Below are positions 1 through 12,935 of a DNA stretch of 64,000 nt, piece after piece; the stretch's first letter is position 1, and every line of letters begins with the position of its first letter. Where the stretch lies: contig VXAZ01003472.1 in assembly GCA_013399875.1 (NCBI GenBank), forward strand, positions 171,099 through 235,098. Direction: 5' to 3'. Source of the DNA: Gymnorhina tibicen. Lineage: Eukaryota > Chordata > Aves > Passeriformes > Artamidae. A model generated the notes under the pieces. It worked only from the letters and a program-made list of their open reading frames with translations. It was not told where the DNA came from and ran no database searches. The position numbers and the translations under genes were made by a program.

Positions 1-860
1 ATTACTATTTTCTTGTAATCTTTACAAGTGCCCTTTTTCATGCTGTCTCCTCTTTTACCCAAAGAACCCTTACTTCACTCAATTAAAACTCACTCCTCTT
101 TGAAGTTCTTCAAACACAGCTGGCAGCTAAGGCATCTGGCAATATAATGCTTTGAAGTTGTTCAGTGAACACAGGCAGACAAAGACCCTTCTGCCATGAA
201 AATGAGACCTCATTCTTGCCTCTTTCTGTTCTTGTTTCTTCCTTCTTTATTTTCCCATGCAATTCTCCTACTTCTCTTGCATCAGCCCCTATGCTCTGTC
301 AGACCCACAGCTGAGCCAGCCCAAATCATTAACCCAGCAGATGACTATCTGGTATAGTTATGAAGAGGAAAAAAGGGAAATTTATTTCCTGTGTTAAATC
401 AGTGCAAGGAGTTCAGGAAAGCAAGTTATCTCCTTAGTTCAGCCAGTCTCATGGGAACATCCCCCCACCTTCTGTGTCACATACCAGTAAATCAGATTTT
501 AGGTCAGAAGGTTAGCAGAGTTGTACTATTAGAGGTCTCTGATGTACTACGTACATTTGTACACTACCCTAGAAAGAGTGGGAGACAGATCTAGTTGAAA
601 CTCTGGTCTGTAAACCACCTTGATGAGACAAATGACTTGTAGCTGGACCACAGAAAAATAAGTAACTGGAGAAAAATATAAAAGCAATGTGTGCTACAAG
701 TATTTGAATAATACAAGAATTCTGAAGACAGTAGTTTCTAATGTGGAAAAATTTGGAAACACTTTGGTTAAACCATCTTAAAATAATTTTAAAAGAATCA
801 GTGCAGATTCATAAATATCTGTTGATTGCATTGTTGATTTTTCTTTAAGCCTAATCTTAC
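1..860 (-). other. FOCAD intron, 5' part only, no feature seen
   Basis: Intronic sequence downstream of exon 33. I looked for the next FOCAD exon on the minus strand and for repeats and found neither. The short open frames here are chance. Confidence 0.7.
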
Positions 861-1038
861 CTGTATTTTCATGTCTCACAATACGAGCATGATAGAAACT
901 ATGCAAGAGCATCCATAAAATATTTTCTTTCTGGTGATATCCGGCCAGAGTATCAATCATGGCACTCAAGTTCATCAGAGACAATCTGCCTTGGGAAACT
1001 AAATACACTTTCACGAATGTGGCCTTCTCTATATCGTT
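861..1038 (-). CDS. FOCAD: FOCAD exon (window exon 33, most 3')
   Basis: 178 bases, 59 codons plus one. Acceptor ATTTGCAG, donor ACAG|GTAAGA. Encodes NDIEKATFVKVYLVSQGRLS, LMNLSAMIDTLAGYHQKENI, LWMLLHSFYHARIVRHENT. Human SNIEKAAFVKLYLVSQGRFP...ILHSLYQARIVSHANTG. The next exon (human VLKRMEWLLELMG) was not found in 1-860 and should lie before the window. Confidence 0.95.
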
Positions 1039-1942
1039 CTGCAAATGCAATAAAAAACATGTTAAACTGAAACGTATGTTTCTTGTGGGAACAGTAAATT
1101 TTGCATTCCTCTTTATAAAAGAAGTAAGAAGCTCTGAATAACTATTAGTCTCAGTTTTCCTCAAGACATACTATTAAACAGAAGACTGTACATATTACTT
1201 GAACTTTATACTGTTCAAAATAGTCCAGCAAAGTGTAACTCAGTACAGCTTGTTTTCATACTGCTTTAAATTTTACATTCCCCTTTGAAATGGAATGAAC
1301 CAACTTGACAGTTCTGGAGACTCAAGTCTTCTTGCAAGACAGATACACCGTAGTGACAAAAAGAGGTTTTCTTAAATCATGTTTTCCAGTGTGAAATAAG
1401 AACTAAAAAATGTAAGGAAATGACAGCTCAGCTTCCACAACCTATTCGAATGCTTGATTCTCTAGCGAGTCTGACAGCAAATAGAACAGGGGGCTTTACG
1501 TCACAGATGTTTGTTTTTAAAAGCTTGATCTGAAAACAGCAAGTTCTTCCACGCAGGTCATTTTCTTAGCATTTCAGCTGCTAAGAATTCCACAGTTAAT
1601 TGATTCCACTGGTGAGCTACAAGATGAAAGCTTTTTTCTTCCATTATCATCCTCAGTCATCTTGTCCACCAGGAAACATGCTGAGTGTGAATGTAAATAT
1701 AGAACATAAAGTCAAGAATGAAAGGTTTCTCAGTCAATTACTTCACATTTTTAACCGAAGCACAGATCCACCAGTTCAAGGATAGCTAGTCAACAGGATG
1801 CATTTACAGTCCAGTTTCAAGCAGGTGGTTATATTAACCAAAGAGGGCTATGGTCTGCTGTTTGCATCACTGGTCTGGGATTTAGAAGATGTAAAGCCAC
1901 TCTGGTTCACACCATTCCTGTTCTGCTAACAGAAGTAACTTC

Positions 1943-2240
1943 ACAGAATCAGTTAGGCTGGAAAAGACCTATGAGATATCAAGTCCAACCTATGATTGAA
2001 CACTACCATGTCAACTAGACCACAACACTGAGTGCCCCATCCAGTCTTTCCTTAAACACCTCCAGGGATGGTGTCTCCACCATCTCCCTGGTCAGCCCAT
2101 TCCAATGTCTAACCACCCTTTCTGTGAAGAACTTCTTCCTAATGTCCAGCCTAAATGTCTCCTCGTGCAGCTTAAGACTCATCCTGTCTGGGACTGGTTG
2201 CCTAGGAGAAGAGGCCAACTCCCACCTGACCAAGTTACTT
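1943..2240 (-). mobile_element. CR1 LINE 3'-end fragment
   Basis: Reverse-oriented CR1 3' end in the intron between exons 32 and 33. Read on the minus strand it encodes the typical end of CR1 ORF2 ([36 protein letters not shown]). The edge at 1943 carries the usual AGAATC..TTAGGCTGGAAAAG signature. 5'-truncated, as is normal for CR1. It lies in the same sense as FOCAD. Confidence 0.9.
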
Positions 2241-2496
2241 AAGACTCTCCAGTTCAAAGCTCCCAGGTGAAACCATGAGTATTTCAATTGCTTTGAGAAA
2301 GTTTGGGATATGGATTCTTATCACTTCTGCTTCTCTCTGCTGCCTCCAGATTAAATCTAGAACACTCTTACCTACGTGTCAGATAAAACAATTAAATGCT
2401 CCCAATGAGCTAAAACAGTCTGGTGACAATAAACATGACAAGGTTGCTTGTTTCGCATGATTTGGTGATAAAAGACCAGAATTAAAACGTAATTAC

Positions 2497-2586
2497 CTTG
2501 GAGATCTGGACAATGCGATTGATCTCTGAATCGGCCATTTCTGAGATACATCTCGCTACATCGATATACATCTCCAGTTCACCTCT
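2497..2586 (-). CDS. FOCAD: FOCAD exon (window exon 32)
   Basis: 30 codons, phase 0/0. Acceptor GTTTGCAG, donor AAG|GTAATT. Encodes RGELEMYIDVARCISEMADS then EINRIVQISK. Human RKDLELYISIAKCLLEMTDD...NRIAQVTK. Confidence 0.94.
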
Positions 2587-3212
2587 CTGCAAACAGAAAA
2601 GTAAATGCATGTCTAAATGTCTATTTCCAGCTTTCTTCATCATCAAAATTGGTGAGTTTAGGAACTGGTTAATGATAATGATGAATAATTAATCTATCCT
2701 CTAGCCTCACTTTACTTAATCTATTTTAGAAATTCTGTATTTGCTGGGGAATTCAACATACTTCAATCTGAAAGAATATGGTATTTGAAGACTTTCAAAG
2801 AGTTTGTTTTATTTTTAATGGAAAAGTGCCTTTCCTAGGAGGTATTTTCTGTAGCTAAATAGTTTCTTTAAATCACTGTGAGAAGCTGAATCCTCCATGG
2901 GAGAAAAAGGTGCCTTCTCACAGTTCACTTCTTCTCTTTCAATAATATTTATTTCAGTACCAATACTGTATTTTCTCATTACTGAATTGGTTATGAGAGA
3001 GGAGTGTACATAAGATTGGTTTCACAATGTCATATTCTAAAATAACTAAAAGTAACTTAAATTGAAATGATGCTGCTATTTTAACTATTATCATTAAAAA
3101 TTGTACATCTAATTCATGTTTTGAATCTGATACATCAGTGCAAAAAGATGGGACTTACCATCATTAAAAATATCTAGCTACAGTGTTTGTACACCTCATA
3201 CTTACTCCTTAC

Positions 3213-3473
3213 CTGAACCTCATTTGGAAGAAGCTCATATATTTTCTCCACAGCCTGACACAAAAAGCTCCAGCAAAACTGGGCAGGGTTGGGAAGTTTC
3301 ATTGCCTGGATGAGCCCCTGTAGAACACAATGGCAAATTTCTGGGCTTTTTGTACGGTTCTTCACCTCAAACTGTTGTATCAGAAGCACTTCTGTAAAAG
3401 ACTGCAGTTTGTCTTCTGCAACATGTTGCATCCACAGGGACAGGGACATGAAAAGGTATTTCTGAGTTTTCAT
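3213..3473 (-). CDS. FOCAD: FOCAD exon (window exon 31)
   Basis: 87 codons, phase 0/0. Acceptor CCTTTTCAG, donor CAG|GTAAGG. Encodes MKTQKYLFMSLSLWMQHVAE, GLIQAMKLPNPAQF and EKIYELLPNEVQ. Human NTKRYLLISAPLWIKHISDE, GLSQAMKLPSPAHH, GKIFDLLPNKI. The first Met is not a start codon; it is internal to the protein. Confidence 0.94.
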
Positions 3474-4724
3474 CTGAAAAGGAAAAATTTTTGCTCAGTT
3501 TCAAATTCTAGCTCTTCACTGACCTTGAACTATTGTTCGATAAAATGATAAAAAAAAGTAGCTCGAACACCACTTATAAAAGCACTGAAAGTCATAAATA
3601 TTTCTCAGTTCTTTTCTTTTTCCCTTTTTTGATGAATTGTTTGAATTGAAAAGAGTTCAAACGTGTCAGTATTATGTTTTCATTAAAAACTGAAGAACTT
3701 ACTTTCAGTGAACCCTAAACTTCACATCTCCACATAGATAGAGTAATTTTATTAAGTGGTGCCTGCTGCATTCCTACATAAAGCATACAGACTGTCTAGA
3801 CAGTCAAAGACAGAAGTATGGTAGCCATAGCACCATTAATGTTGCTAGCTGTGAAGAAGACTGAGTAACCTGTATGAAAGGCAGAGCTTACATACTCTGT
3901 GGCTCACCTCATTCTGTGACCTCAAATTCCCACTGCAGCTAGAAAAGTGGTAGTCAGAAATAAAATCTATTTTTGATACCTTACCAATTATGTATCCTAA
4001 AATTGCCAGCAAATGTTTGCATATCTAAGACTAATGAATTAATAACAAAAACACTCCTTGAAGAGATCACAGAAACAAACAATTAATTTTCTGAGAATTG
4101 TCAATGAATTTACTCCTGAATTTGTATAAAATTACAGAAATGTGCAGTCAAGTGTTCTATGGGATTCAGGGAGTTTTACATACTGTACCATGGAATCCAC
4201 ATTTTAATTCCAGAAGAACAGAACAGCAATGAAGGATAAGCCCAAATTTGATTATACTGTAGGTTAGTCTGTTGGGTATCTACAAAATTAAGGCAAGGTT
4301 TTCAAGACATAACTGTTTTTACTAGTTAGCTAAATCAAGAGACCTTGCTAGAAAAAGTAGGTAAGCCTTTGGACAAATTAGGGTGGACCTTTTTTTTAAG
4401 AGTATCAGTTGGTATAATAAAAGGTATTTTTTTTTCCCTACATGCCATGCCTTGTGTCTCCAGGTTATCAGAGCTATAGGATGAAATGAGAGAGAGGAAA
4501 AGGTCTTAAGCAGTAAAGTGAAATCAGCATAGCAGGTCTTAAGTCTGCCTTGAATTTCAAGGCCCCAGAATAACCTTTCTCTCACTATAAATACTCCCTA
4601 AATGGTATTTCTGAAGAATTCTGAACCCAGTAATCCTTTTCTGGTGAGACAGCCTAAACATTGTCACTGAAGAATTTTATATGAAAGAGATGCTGAGCTC
4701 CCACAAGTTTTCTGACATACGTAC

Positions 4725-4840
4725 ACTGAGACTGTAGATAAGGGGAGGTGCCACCCACATCCCCAAAAGCATTGCTGCATTTTGAGATGACTGGGCCTGT
4801 GTCACAGCCAGTGCAAGGCAGAGATGTTTTACCTCATCAC
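4725..4840 (-). CDS. FOCAD: FOCAD exon (window exon 30)
   Basis: 116 bases: two complete Gly, 38 codons. Acceptor CTGTTCTAG, donor AGT|GTACGT. Encodes DEVKHLCLALAVTQAQSSQN and AAMLLGMWVAPPLIYSLS, matching human LEIMVTQAQSSQNAAALLGL. A stronger-looking GTATGT lies four bases downstream, but only the site at 4725 keeps frame with exon 31 and matches the human SLS junction. Confidence 0.92.
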
Positions 4841-5832
4841 CTAGAACAGAAGAAAACAAACTAAGTTACAAAGAAATTATTTTCCCTTTAAATTTGTTCT
4901 CAACTCATAAAATAAAGGAGGGTTAATGTTATACCAGAGCACTACATTACAGCTTATTTTTCTAAAAGTGCTTAAAGCTTTTAACACCTACATGTTAGAA
5001 GACTCCTCTTCCCATTCATGCATTTTCAGCAAGAAATCTCAGCATTTGTTCAACGTATTTAAATTCACTCAGGAACAAAAATGTGGGAATGCTAAGAAAA
5101 GTAAAAATTTTTAAAAAACCCTCTTTGCCAAATAAAGATAAGATTTAATCCACAGAAGGAAAAATGAGCCAATATTCCTGGATGCTGTCTGAAATCTAAA
5201 ACCAGCCACAAAACAAACGTACTGTTTCCTCTGCAAATTCCCTGATTTACGAAAGTAAGACTCCTAAGCGAAAAGCAGGAATAAAAAAATCCTCCAGACA
5301 TTTAACAAGTTTCAGCTCTTCATAACAACTACAGACCTCAGTATAGGAAATTTTTTCCATTATTTTGAAAATTATCACCCAGTGTAATCTAGTAGACAGT
5401 GTATTTCAAACTAGTGATAGCTAGATGAACAACCAAACAGTTCAAATATGTGAAAAAGCTGCACACAGCCTCTGACATGGGCATTAGACCAAGAATTTAG
5501 CAGGTACTGAAAACAGGATACAATTAGCTGAGTTTCATGATGGGCTCTTATGTAAATAGTTCTAATGAAATATTCAGGCCACCTTCACCAACATTTTAGG
5601 GAACTTCTCAGCTCTGATCTTCTTTAGTTTTTCTTCAGTTAAAACAGTGTCCACATCATGATCACAAATATAAACTCGCAAACACTAAAAAGTCAGTCTT
5701 GAAAGCATAATAAAACTTTAACCACTGCACTAATTTCAAGTCCTGAAGAGGGCTCCAAAGTCTGTGAAAGCTGCATTAGTAAAGGACTCTTGTGACAAAT
5801 ACAAAAATCTTAATAGGAACTATTACTCTTAC

Positions 5833-5961
5833 CAAAGTCCAGCCTCATCAAAGGAGAAAGAATGGATGCCCAGTTTACAGGTGGATACTGATGGCTTTCT
5901 CCAACTAATGCAATGGGTGCCAGTGCTACTTTAACCAGCTCAGCTGGGACAGATTCAGGGC
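5833..5961 (-). CDS. FOCAD: FOCAD exon (window exon 29)
   Basis: 129 bases: two complete Gly, 42 codons, one left. Acceptor CTGTTCTAG, donor TTTG|GTAAGA. Encodes PESVPAELVKVALAPIALVG, ESHQYPPVNWASILSPLMRL and DF. Human ESYQYPPVNWAALLSPLMRL is the anchor. Confidence 0.95.
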
Positions 5962-7029
5962 CTAGAACAGAAGATTCAGTCAGAGTCTGAGTTTTTTACA
6001 CACATATTTGGCTGAACAGCTCAGCAAAAAAAAGTGAACATTGCGCAGTAGTTCAAGCTGTAGTAAAGAACTGGAAAGTGTTAAAAAATCACTGTTACTT
6101 CCTTTTGCATCTGAAAATTAGCTAATTTATCATTCATAATCATTTATAATCAACAGTTACATTTTTAAACTCCTGTCAAAAATGTCTTTTTGTTACTAAT
6201 AAATAGAAACTTTCTGGTATCTTGTTCTTGCGTCAATTTACAAGTTAATTACAGATATTCCTCATTTGGTAAGGGAGTATTTTTGCATTTCTTACTGGGA
6301 GAACAGCAAAGTTTTCTGACCCTGCTGTCCTTCCTCATCTTGTAGGTGCAGGCCAAAAGAACAGTCAGGCAAGTGCTATAAGCTTTCCTACGTACTGTGT
6401 TATGTCAGCACAAGTTAACTCAGTCCTCCTGGAATCAAAACATGGGCATTTTTACCTCCATTTAAAGCAAAACTTGCTTCATAGGACAGCAGTGAGCTCA
6501 CTTAGCTCCACATAGAAGTAAGCCTCTCTACCTTCCTTAAGACTTTACACCAAGACATCTAACTTTTACCAGGCTTCCTCAAGTAAGACCATACTTTCTT
6601 CAGGCTTCTTTGCATCTATCACAGCAGTAATCTGTTAGAATACCACTCTGTTACAGAGAATCTTAACCTAGCATCACTGAAGTAAGGGGCAGCATAAAGT
6701 TGGTCTGATGATGGAGTATTAACAGAGCATACAAGCTAACACTTAAAAGTGATTTGACTTCCATTCTTACAGAGAAGAAACATCATCTCACCAACAGAGA
6801 GGGAAGGGGAAAGGGTTTTAAAAGTCAAAAATTAGGTGGAGAAAACTAAAGTCCTAACTACACAATACTACCTTTTCAAATGTAATTAAATTTTTATTTT
6901 AAGTACCTCATATTAGTGAAGTCCTAATTGTACTTAGAGAAGTTCTCCTAGCAAATAAAATCTTTAGGGTCATCTTTTATAGCCATACTGAATTTCCCAA
7001 AGGAATACTGTAGTTTGATCCTTTCTTAC

Positions 7030-7110
7030 CTTTCTTTCCGCTTTCAATGGCAAAGTCAATGGCTGCTCTGATAAAGCTGTTTACAGGTAAGTAGCTAAAA
7101 TCTGGAGGAA
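7030..7110 (-). CDS. FOCAD: FOCAD exon (window exon 28)
   Basis: 81 bases: two complete Val, 26 codons, one left. Acceptor ATCTTCACAG, donor AAAG|GTAAGA. Encodes PPDFSYLPVNSFIRAAIDFA then IESGKK, aligned with human PTDYSYLPESSFIGAAIGFF. Confidence 0.94.
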
Positions 7111-8238
7111 CTGTGAAGATAAAAAGACTGCTTATATTCTAAAACATCAGGAAATTTTGCAACCTTCTGCTCCCATGTAAATTTAAATGCCAAACTGAGC
7201 TGTGTTTGAGCTAACTGATTCTGTAGGTGACTCAGAGTATTTAGACCACAAGATTGATAGATATATTGGCCTTTTCACCCTTAAGGCAAGCTAAACATCT
7301 TTGGTGGTGAGAGGTGCCAGATCTCAAAAAACAAATTCACAGATCAACTGAAAAACCAGGGATAAGAACTTCCTTAAAAATATATTGGGCACTGCAAGCT
7401 GGGCTTTAAAAGGGAGAGCTTCAAAATTTTAGGAAGTTTAATACAGCAGAGACATTCCGTATCTACCTAACCTTAGGCATGCATGTATGCAGGCAGGCAT
7501 ACATAAAAGCAGAAAATTTGAGAACGTTTATCTCTGTGATGTTCATCTACATTTTGTATTTTTGGTTTCCAGTTTAGTTCACACCAAAGTGAACAGCTTC
7601 AACTTCATTAGTTTGTGCCTGTTATTGATATTTCATTAATGATGCAATCTTGCCTTTATTTTACCAAGGGAAATTGAAACAACAGTTGAAGTTACTGATG
7701 TATCAGCTGCCCTGAAAGGGCACAGAACACTAGGTTTTTTTATTTCAGCTAACCAGAGATCTCTTCTAGAAAAATACTTCTAAAAAGTCAGCTTGTTCTT
7801 GTTATGGACTGATTTTTAAGTATTGATTTATTTTTTACACTGGGAAGTGCTAAAACAAATAGTTTTAATAGATTAATCAGTTCTAAAAGGCACAGAGTAG
7901 ATGTCAAATACATGTGCCATATGAACTGTAAAACCTCTTTACAGTTTATCCTATAAAAAATAAAGAAGTAAGATACAAGTTTGACCAGAACAATTTAGAA
8001 CCTTACTTTGACACCGCAAGTAAAAGCAGATGTGGGGGATCCTATTCAGCACACTGATTCCTGCTTCATGTTCCAACCTTTAGGTACACAGGACCAGGAG
8101 ATCTCCAGTTCAAGGGCTGTCATGTCGCTTCATAGGGCTGCAATGTCTAACCTGTATTATCTGATGTGTCCTTCACTGTCTTTTTAGTGATGTGCTATTT
8201 CTACGTGTTCTTTAAGCAGCAGTAATAAAGCATCTTAC

Positions 8239-8341
8239 CAGATGCCCTGTTCTGGGTAGAAGACAAACAGGACATGTGAAGACGTCCCAGAAGTTTTGCT
8301 GCATTTGTCTGAAGACCAATCTGCTGTGAGAAACTAATTAT
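8239..8341 (-). CDS. FOCAD: FOCAD exon (window exon 27)
   Basis: 103 bases, 34 codons plus one. Acceptor TCTCAACAG, donor TCTG|GTAAGA. Encodes IISFSQQIGLQTNAAKLLGR then LHMSCLSSTQNRAS. Human VISVSGVIGLQSNAVWLLGH, LHLSTLSSSQSRAS. Confidence 0.95.
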
Positions 8342-8502
8342 CTGTTGAGACAACAAATCACTAGTTAGAAAAATTTCCCCACACTGCCTCATTTAAGCTG
8401 GATAGACATTAGTTTCTTTCAAACAGATTTGGCTTGCTTGTGCAAGGTGTGAAGATATGCTAATGCGTTACCCAAAGAAGGAAACAGAGGCTGCCTTCTT
8501 AC

Positions 8503-8574
8503 CTGTGTAAGGGCTCTGATCACTTCATTCAGCTTACTTTGAAACTGTGAGGACTGAATGCTCTCAGATTTCAG
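8503..8574 (-). CDS. FOCAD: FOCAD exon (window exon 26)
   Basis: 24 codons, phase 0/0. Acceptor CTCTGGCAG, donor CAG|GTAAGA. Encodes LKSESIQSSQFQSKLNEVIR then ALTQ; human LKSEAIQTSHFQGRLNEVIR, TLTQ. Confidence 0.95.
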
Positions 8575-8959
8575 CTGCCAGAGAAGAAGAAAAAAACGTG
8601 ACTTTTGTAAGAGGAAAAGAAAGAAGCAACAAACAGAGAACAAATTCTGAAAAGACAGATTACATTTTCACCCATGCCTTTCTCTGGAGAGTGTGAGAGA
8701 GAAAAGAAGAAAGCTTACATGGCTGTAAACTTTTCCCCAGTGGCATTGCACATGGCCCATATGATGGCAAAATGGAAGAGACCCCATTTTATGCATTGCA
8801 ATTCAATATTGCTTGGTTCATACCCAACATGAATTACTGCAAAAATGTGATGACCTGGTTTACAGTCATTGCTGTAGGAATGGGGAGGATGCATCCCATC
8901 TTGCCTTCCAGCCAAATTTCTCCATGAGATTAAGGTACCATTTGCTTGCATATTCTCAC

Positions 8960-9037
8960 CTGTATCATGCCTCCTTCAGAGCCCACAAGTGCAACCAGCC
9001 CACTGACAGCAGCCAGACGCTCCATTGTTGGAGAACC
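8960..9037 (-). CDS. FOCAD: FOCAD exon (window exon 25)
   Basis: 26 codons, phase 0/0. Acceptor GCTTCCAG, donor CAG|GTGAGA. Encodes GSPTMERLAAVSGLVALVGS then EGGMIQ. Human GTPTMLCLAALHGMVALVGS, EGDVMQ. Confidence 0.94.
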
Positions 9038-9877
9038 CTGGAAGCATAATTCAGGATCAGTGAATCAATGTGATGACACAACACTGCTGTAGGACAAAAT
9101 GCTTGTTTCTTCCAACTTAAAAACCGTGACTTCTATCACTAGTACACCTCTAATCCCAATAGCTTTTAAAGTCAGACTCCAGCATGGTAGATAATACAAA
9201 TCCCTCTCTTGGTGAATGAAAGCTTTATATGGAGCTTCCTCGTCACTCTTCTAAATCTGAAATCATCATGGATTGACAAATCACTTTTTTCCCTAGCACA
9301 ATCTGTATTCCACAAAATATACCAGTGCAATTCAACTCAAAACCAGTTTCTTTATTGATAATTACCTTCAGCTGCAATCTTTATGTGTAAGTTTAGAATT
9401 TGATTTGAAACACCTAACCTTTCTAGATAAATTGAAATGGTTATAACAACTAAGGCACTATAATCACCCATCTTTTATTCTAGTTTTAACAAGCAGCACC
9501 TAATTTCACGAGACATTTTCACTTAATAACCTAGACTTTATTCTTGGACACTGTTACAAATTAGTAAAAATGTCCAAATTAAGACCTCATTGAGATAAGC
9601 ATTTCTCATAAATTATGCAGGTAGAAGAGAAACAGGGATTTTTTTCCCTTTAGCAAACAGCCCAAAGTTATACTCTTGCTTCCAAATATCAATCCAACAG
9701 CATATTCAGATAGCCATAACTTTTCCTGGCATCACTCTTGCAGAAGCGAGGAAAATTATGCCCCTACTGTTAATTTTAAAACACACCTTCCCCACCTCCT
9801 CTACCCCCACCCATGCAAAAAAACCCAAAACAACAAAAGAAGTACAAAATCCAGGATAGGAATTCAAATTCCTTTAC

Positions 9878-10000
9878 CTCTGCAAGCACAATTTTAATCC
9901 AGGCTGGCATTAGTCTGTTACTCAGGTCTTCAGCTTTCCCATGACCACAAGCTGACAATCCATGTACTATCGCACCTAAAGCTAAAGCAAAACTGTAGGT
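9878..10000 (-). CDS. FOCAD: FOCAD exon (window exon 24)
   Basis: 41 codons, phase 0/0. Acceptor ACCTTACAG, donor GAG|GTAAAG. Encodes TYSFALALGAIVHGLSACGH, GKAEDLSNRLMPAWIKIVLA and E. Human FALALGNIVHGLSVCGHGKA...LLPAWIRIVL matches strongly. Confidence 0.96.
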
Positions 10001-10897
10001 CTGTAAGGTGAAAAGAACTTATTAAAAAACAGATCTTACAAAGGATTCTATATTCTTTTATACATTCACTATTGAAACATTACTTAGATATTTATTATTT
10101 CCCAACAATTAGAAGTTATGTCTTTGTCTAGAATACCTGACACTTTCTTATTTCAAGTGTTTTCTCATGTCAAGTGACATGGGATTTTCTGAGATTAAAT
10201 CTTTGGCACATAGAGCCTTAGCTTTAGATTTTCTTAGATATGAAGGTAAAAAGCTCTAGCACAGGTAGTTAGCTCTGACTTCCTGTTTTTTAGATAAGCA
10301 TTCTGAACAACTGATTAGCATAATAGCAGGCTTTGATTCAAAATGGTTGCCTTCCCCCAGCTCCTTCATTTCCTGGCAAACATTAAGCAGAAAAGAACTT
10401 GCACTACAATATTGAGATTATTTTTGGCAATTTGAGGGGTATCCTAGAACAACAGGAATGAAACATACAACTGGAGGAAGCTGTGGCTATGGTTATCCTG
10501 CACTGTCTGGAGGCTAAGGGAAAGCAAAAATTCAGAAGAGAACAGTTGATGTATTTTCCCAATAGGAAAAAGAATTTATAGAAATATGCTATAAAAGAAA
10601 CAAAAAATGGCAGGACACAGGGACTAAAGACACCAAACATAACAATTTCTCTTCTTAATGCAATCAAACACATACAACTTGCTTTTATTTTGCTGTCTGG
10701 TAATCACTACACACTTTAATGAATCAAGTGGTAGTCTTAGTAATTGCATGGTATGCACAATACATTCAATATTAGTTAATGATGAAAGTAGATCAATATA
10801 ATTGTCTTGAATTACAGTCCGGATAAAGCAGTATCCAATATTAAATAGATAAAGAGAAAAAGAGAACTGAAGCAAAGCCCAAATACAGAATTATCAC

Positions 10898-11017
10898 CTG
10901 CTGATTATTTTCTGCTAAGGTCCGTAGCTTGCTCATGGCCTTCTCAGCCTCAGCTGCTTCTATGATTCCAACACTGAAAGCAGAGACACAGGAACAGGCC
11001 ACAGAATAGGCAAGTAC
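10898..11017 (-). CDS. FOCAD: FOCAD exon (window exon 23)
   Basis: 40 codons, phase 0/0. Acceptor TTTTTTTCAG, donor CAG|GTGATA. Encodes VLAYSVACSCVSAFSVGIIE then AAEAEKAMSKLRTLAENNQQ. Corresponds to human VLAYTLSCVCTSAFSAGIIE, ATEAEDVMNKLR. Confidence 0.95.
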
Positions 11018-12935
11018 CTGAAAAAAAATTTAATTCCATTAACTAGTGTCTAATCAAGCTCATTGTAGCAATGGTCACACTGAATAATGTGCCAGCATGA
11101 CAATAAAGATTTAACATTTTCTATTTATACTTTCAGATGTTTATTCCCTCTCTGAGAGATTCCTCATTGATGCTAATAATGTTAAACAAACACAACTAAA
11201 GCTTAGAAGTACTTCTGATTTTACAGAGGTCAAACTCCTGACCTTCCACACAAATGTAGCTATTCTCTCAAAACAAGTATCTGATCATTACTTATGTAAG
11301 CATACTGAGCATGCTGTGCTCCCATCAGGACTAAAAGCAGGTCCACCAGGCCAGAAAATGAGCATGTAAAACTGTCTCTCACACATAGCCCACAACACCA
11401 GCCTCCTGTCCTTGCAGAAGGATTCACCAGCAACACTGCTTTCCTGTTCTCCTGCGTTAGTCATGGAGAATAAGGAAGTGAAGTCTGAACTACCAACAAG
11501 ACAAGTGTGCCAACTATTTAACCTCCTCTGTACCAAAGCTAAGCAGCAAAACAACAAATGACTATAAGGAAAGCAGAGAGCACCCACCTACTGTGCAGGA
11601 TTGACAACAATTTGACCTGTAGAAAGTAATGTGCAGATTGTACCTCTTGCTGCAGCAAGCCAAAATTACTTCTCACGTAAAGGGTTACATCCGAGTTATT
11701 TACAGCTCTGAAAGAGCCTCTTGTGCATCTCATATAGTAGCATTCATCCTAGAGTGCTGGCCAAATTTTACTCATGTGTACAAATCCTTACAGATATTTT
11801 AATTGAAAAGGGTAGGTTTTGCTTCTCATCCCAAACTATCTCATGATGTTAAACAGCTGCTGCCTTTTATCTCAGAAGTTGTTGTATTGAACTCAGTTTA
11901 ATTTCAATAATGCACTTGAAGATCTCTGGGGACAGATAAATTATTTCATAGCTGTAAGTAATTTTGATGCATGAACCATAAACTGCAAAAGGCTAATCCC
12001 CAACACATATGTACTGCCAAAAAAATTAAACTCCATCGAAGAAGATGTTTAATAAAGAGCTTTCAGAACACTACCAACAGGGGAAAGAGAATAATACTAT
12101 CAATCTCTATTAACTCCCTGAGGAAAAACAGGATTATGCAACTCAACTGCTCAGCTGCTGCAGGCTTACATACATCATGTACAGACAGGGTTGCTTTTCT
12201 CACGCAAAACATCTGCTTGTTCTGATTTTTGTTTTCTGTTGAAAACTATTCCAATTTAATCAGTTTTCATTCTCAAGTTTTACCTCAGCAGAGTTACAGG
12301 CGAGTACATGGTCCATGACAAGTGCATGGACCATGTCAAAACTCACAGGAAAAAAAAACTGGGGAAAAAACCCCTGAAAGGCATGCTCAAACTTAGCAGA
12401 ACTCAGTTTAAGTGTTCAAAACACAAAGAGAACAAATGGGGCCATAGCAGCATGCACAAATACAAAATTTACATTAGCTAGTGACACCAACTTTCAAAGA
12501 AGTATACAGAAGGCATATTGACGAGGAAGTATTAGCATTTAAGTTCTCTCTCAGAGTAATTTGTCTGCTTTCTAGTAGATTAGATGAGCAGTAAACAATT
12601 GTATGTAAGAGACCGATATCCATAGTTACTCAAGATCCACTTTTCAACAATTTAATTTGGGGTTAAGGAATTAAAGAAGACCTTTAAAGGATCATGTCTG
12701 TCATCTTTTCAGGCAGTTTCCTAATGTCTGTGCAGTATTACACATTATTCTATTCTTATTATTGTTCTTACTGTCACTTTTTTTTTCCCAGCAGATATAA
12801 ACCTATATATTGTGAAAGAAAAAACAGAAATCAAGCCTTCCAGTACTACAGATAGAAAGCTTCAGTACTATAATTATTAAAGGGAGGCAACAAAGTAAAA
12901 GGAAGATTTAAAATTTGTGATAAAATAGGTCATAC
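11018..12935 (-). other. FOCAD intron 22/23
   Basis: 1.9-kb intron. Holds a 12-base perfect inverted repeat at 12306-12336. No recognisable mobile element or other gene. Confidence 0.6.
12306..12336. repeat. perfect 12-base inverted repeat, 7-base loop
   Basis: Arms ACATGGTCCATG (12306-12317) and CATGGACCATGT (12325-12336) are exact reverse complements around ACAAGTG. Each arm also contains the near-palindrome CATGGTCCATG. Function unknown; could be chance. Confidence 0.8.

Larger units (their letters stand above)
2587..10897 (-). other. short introns between FOCAD exons 23 and 32, no repeats recognised
   Basis: Introns of about 160 to 1250 bases between the exons listed in this interval. 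They are AT-rich, unique-looking sequence. The only low-complexity items noted are a tetranucleotide patch of GCAT/GGCA units near 7476-7505 and a C-rich/A-rich patch at 9785-9845. No other gene, RNA or mobile element seen. Confidence 0.6.

Noticed and set aside
4721..4724. Alternative donor GTATGT four bases beyond the exon 30 end
   Set aside because: It looks stronger than GTACGT, but using it breaks the frame into exon 31 and does not fit the human SLS junction.
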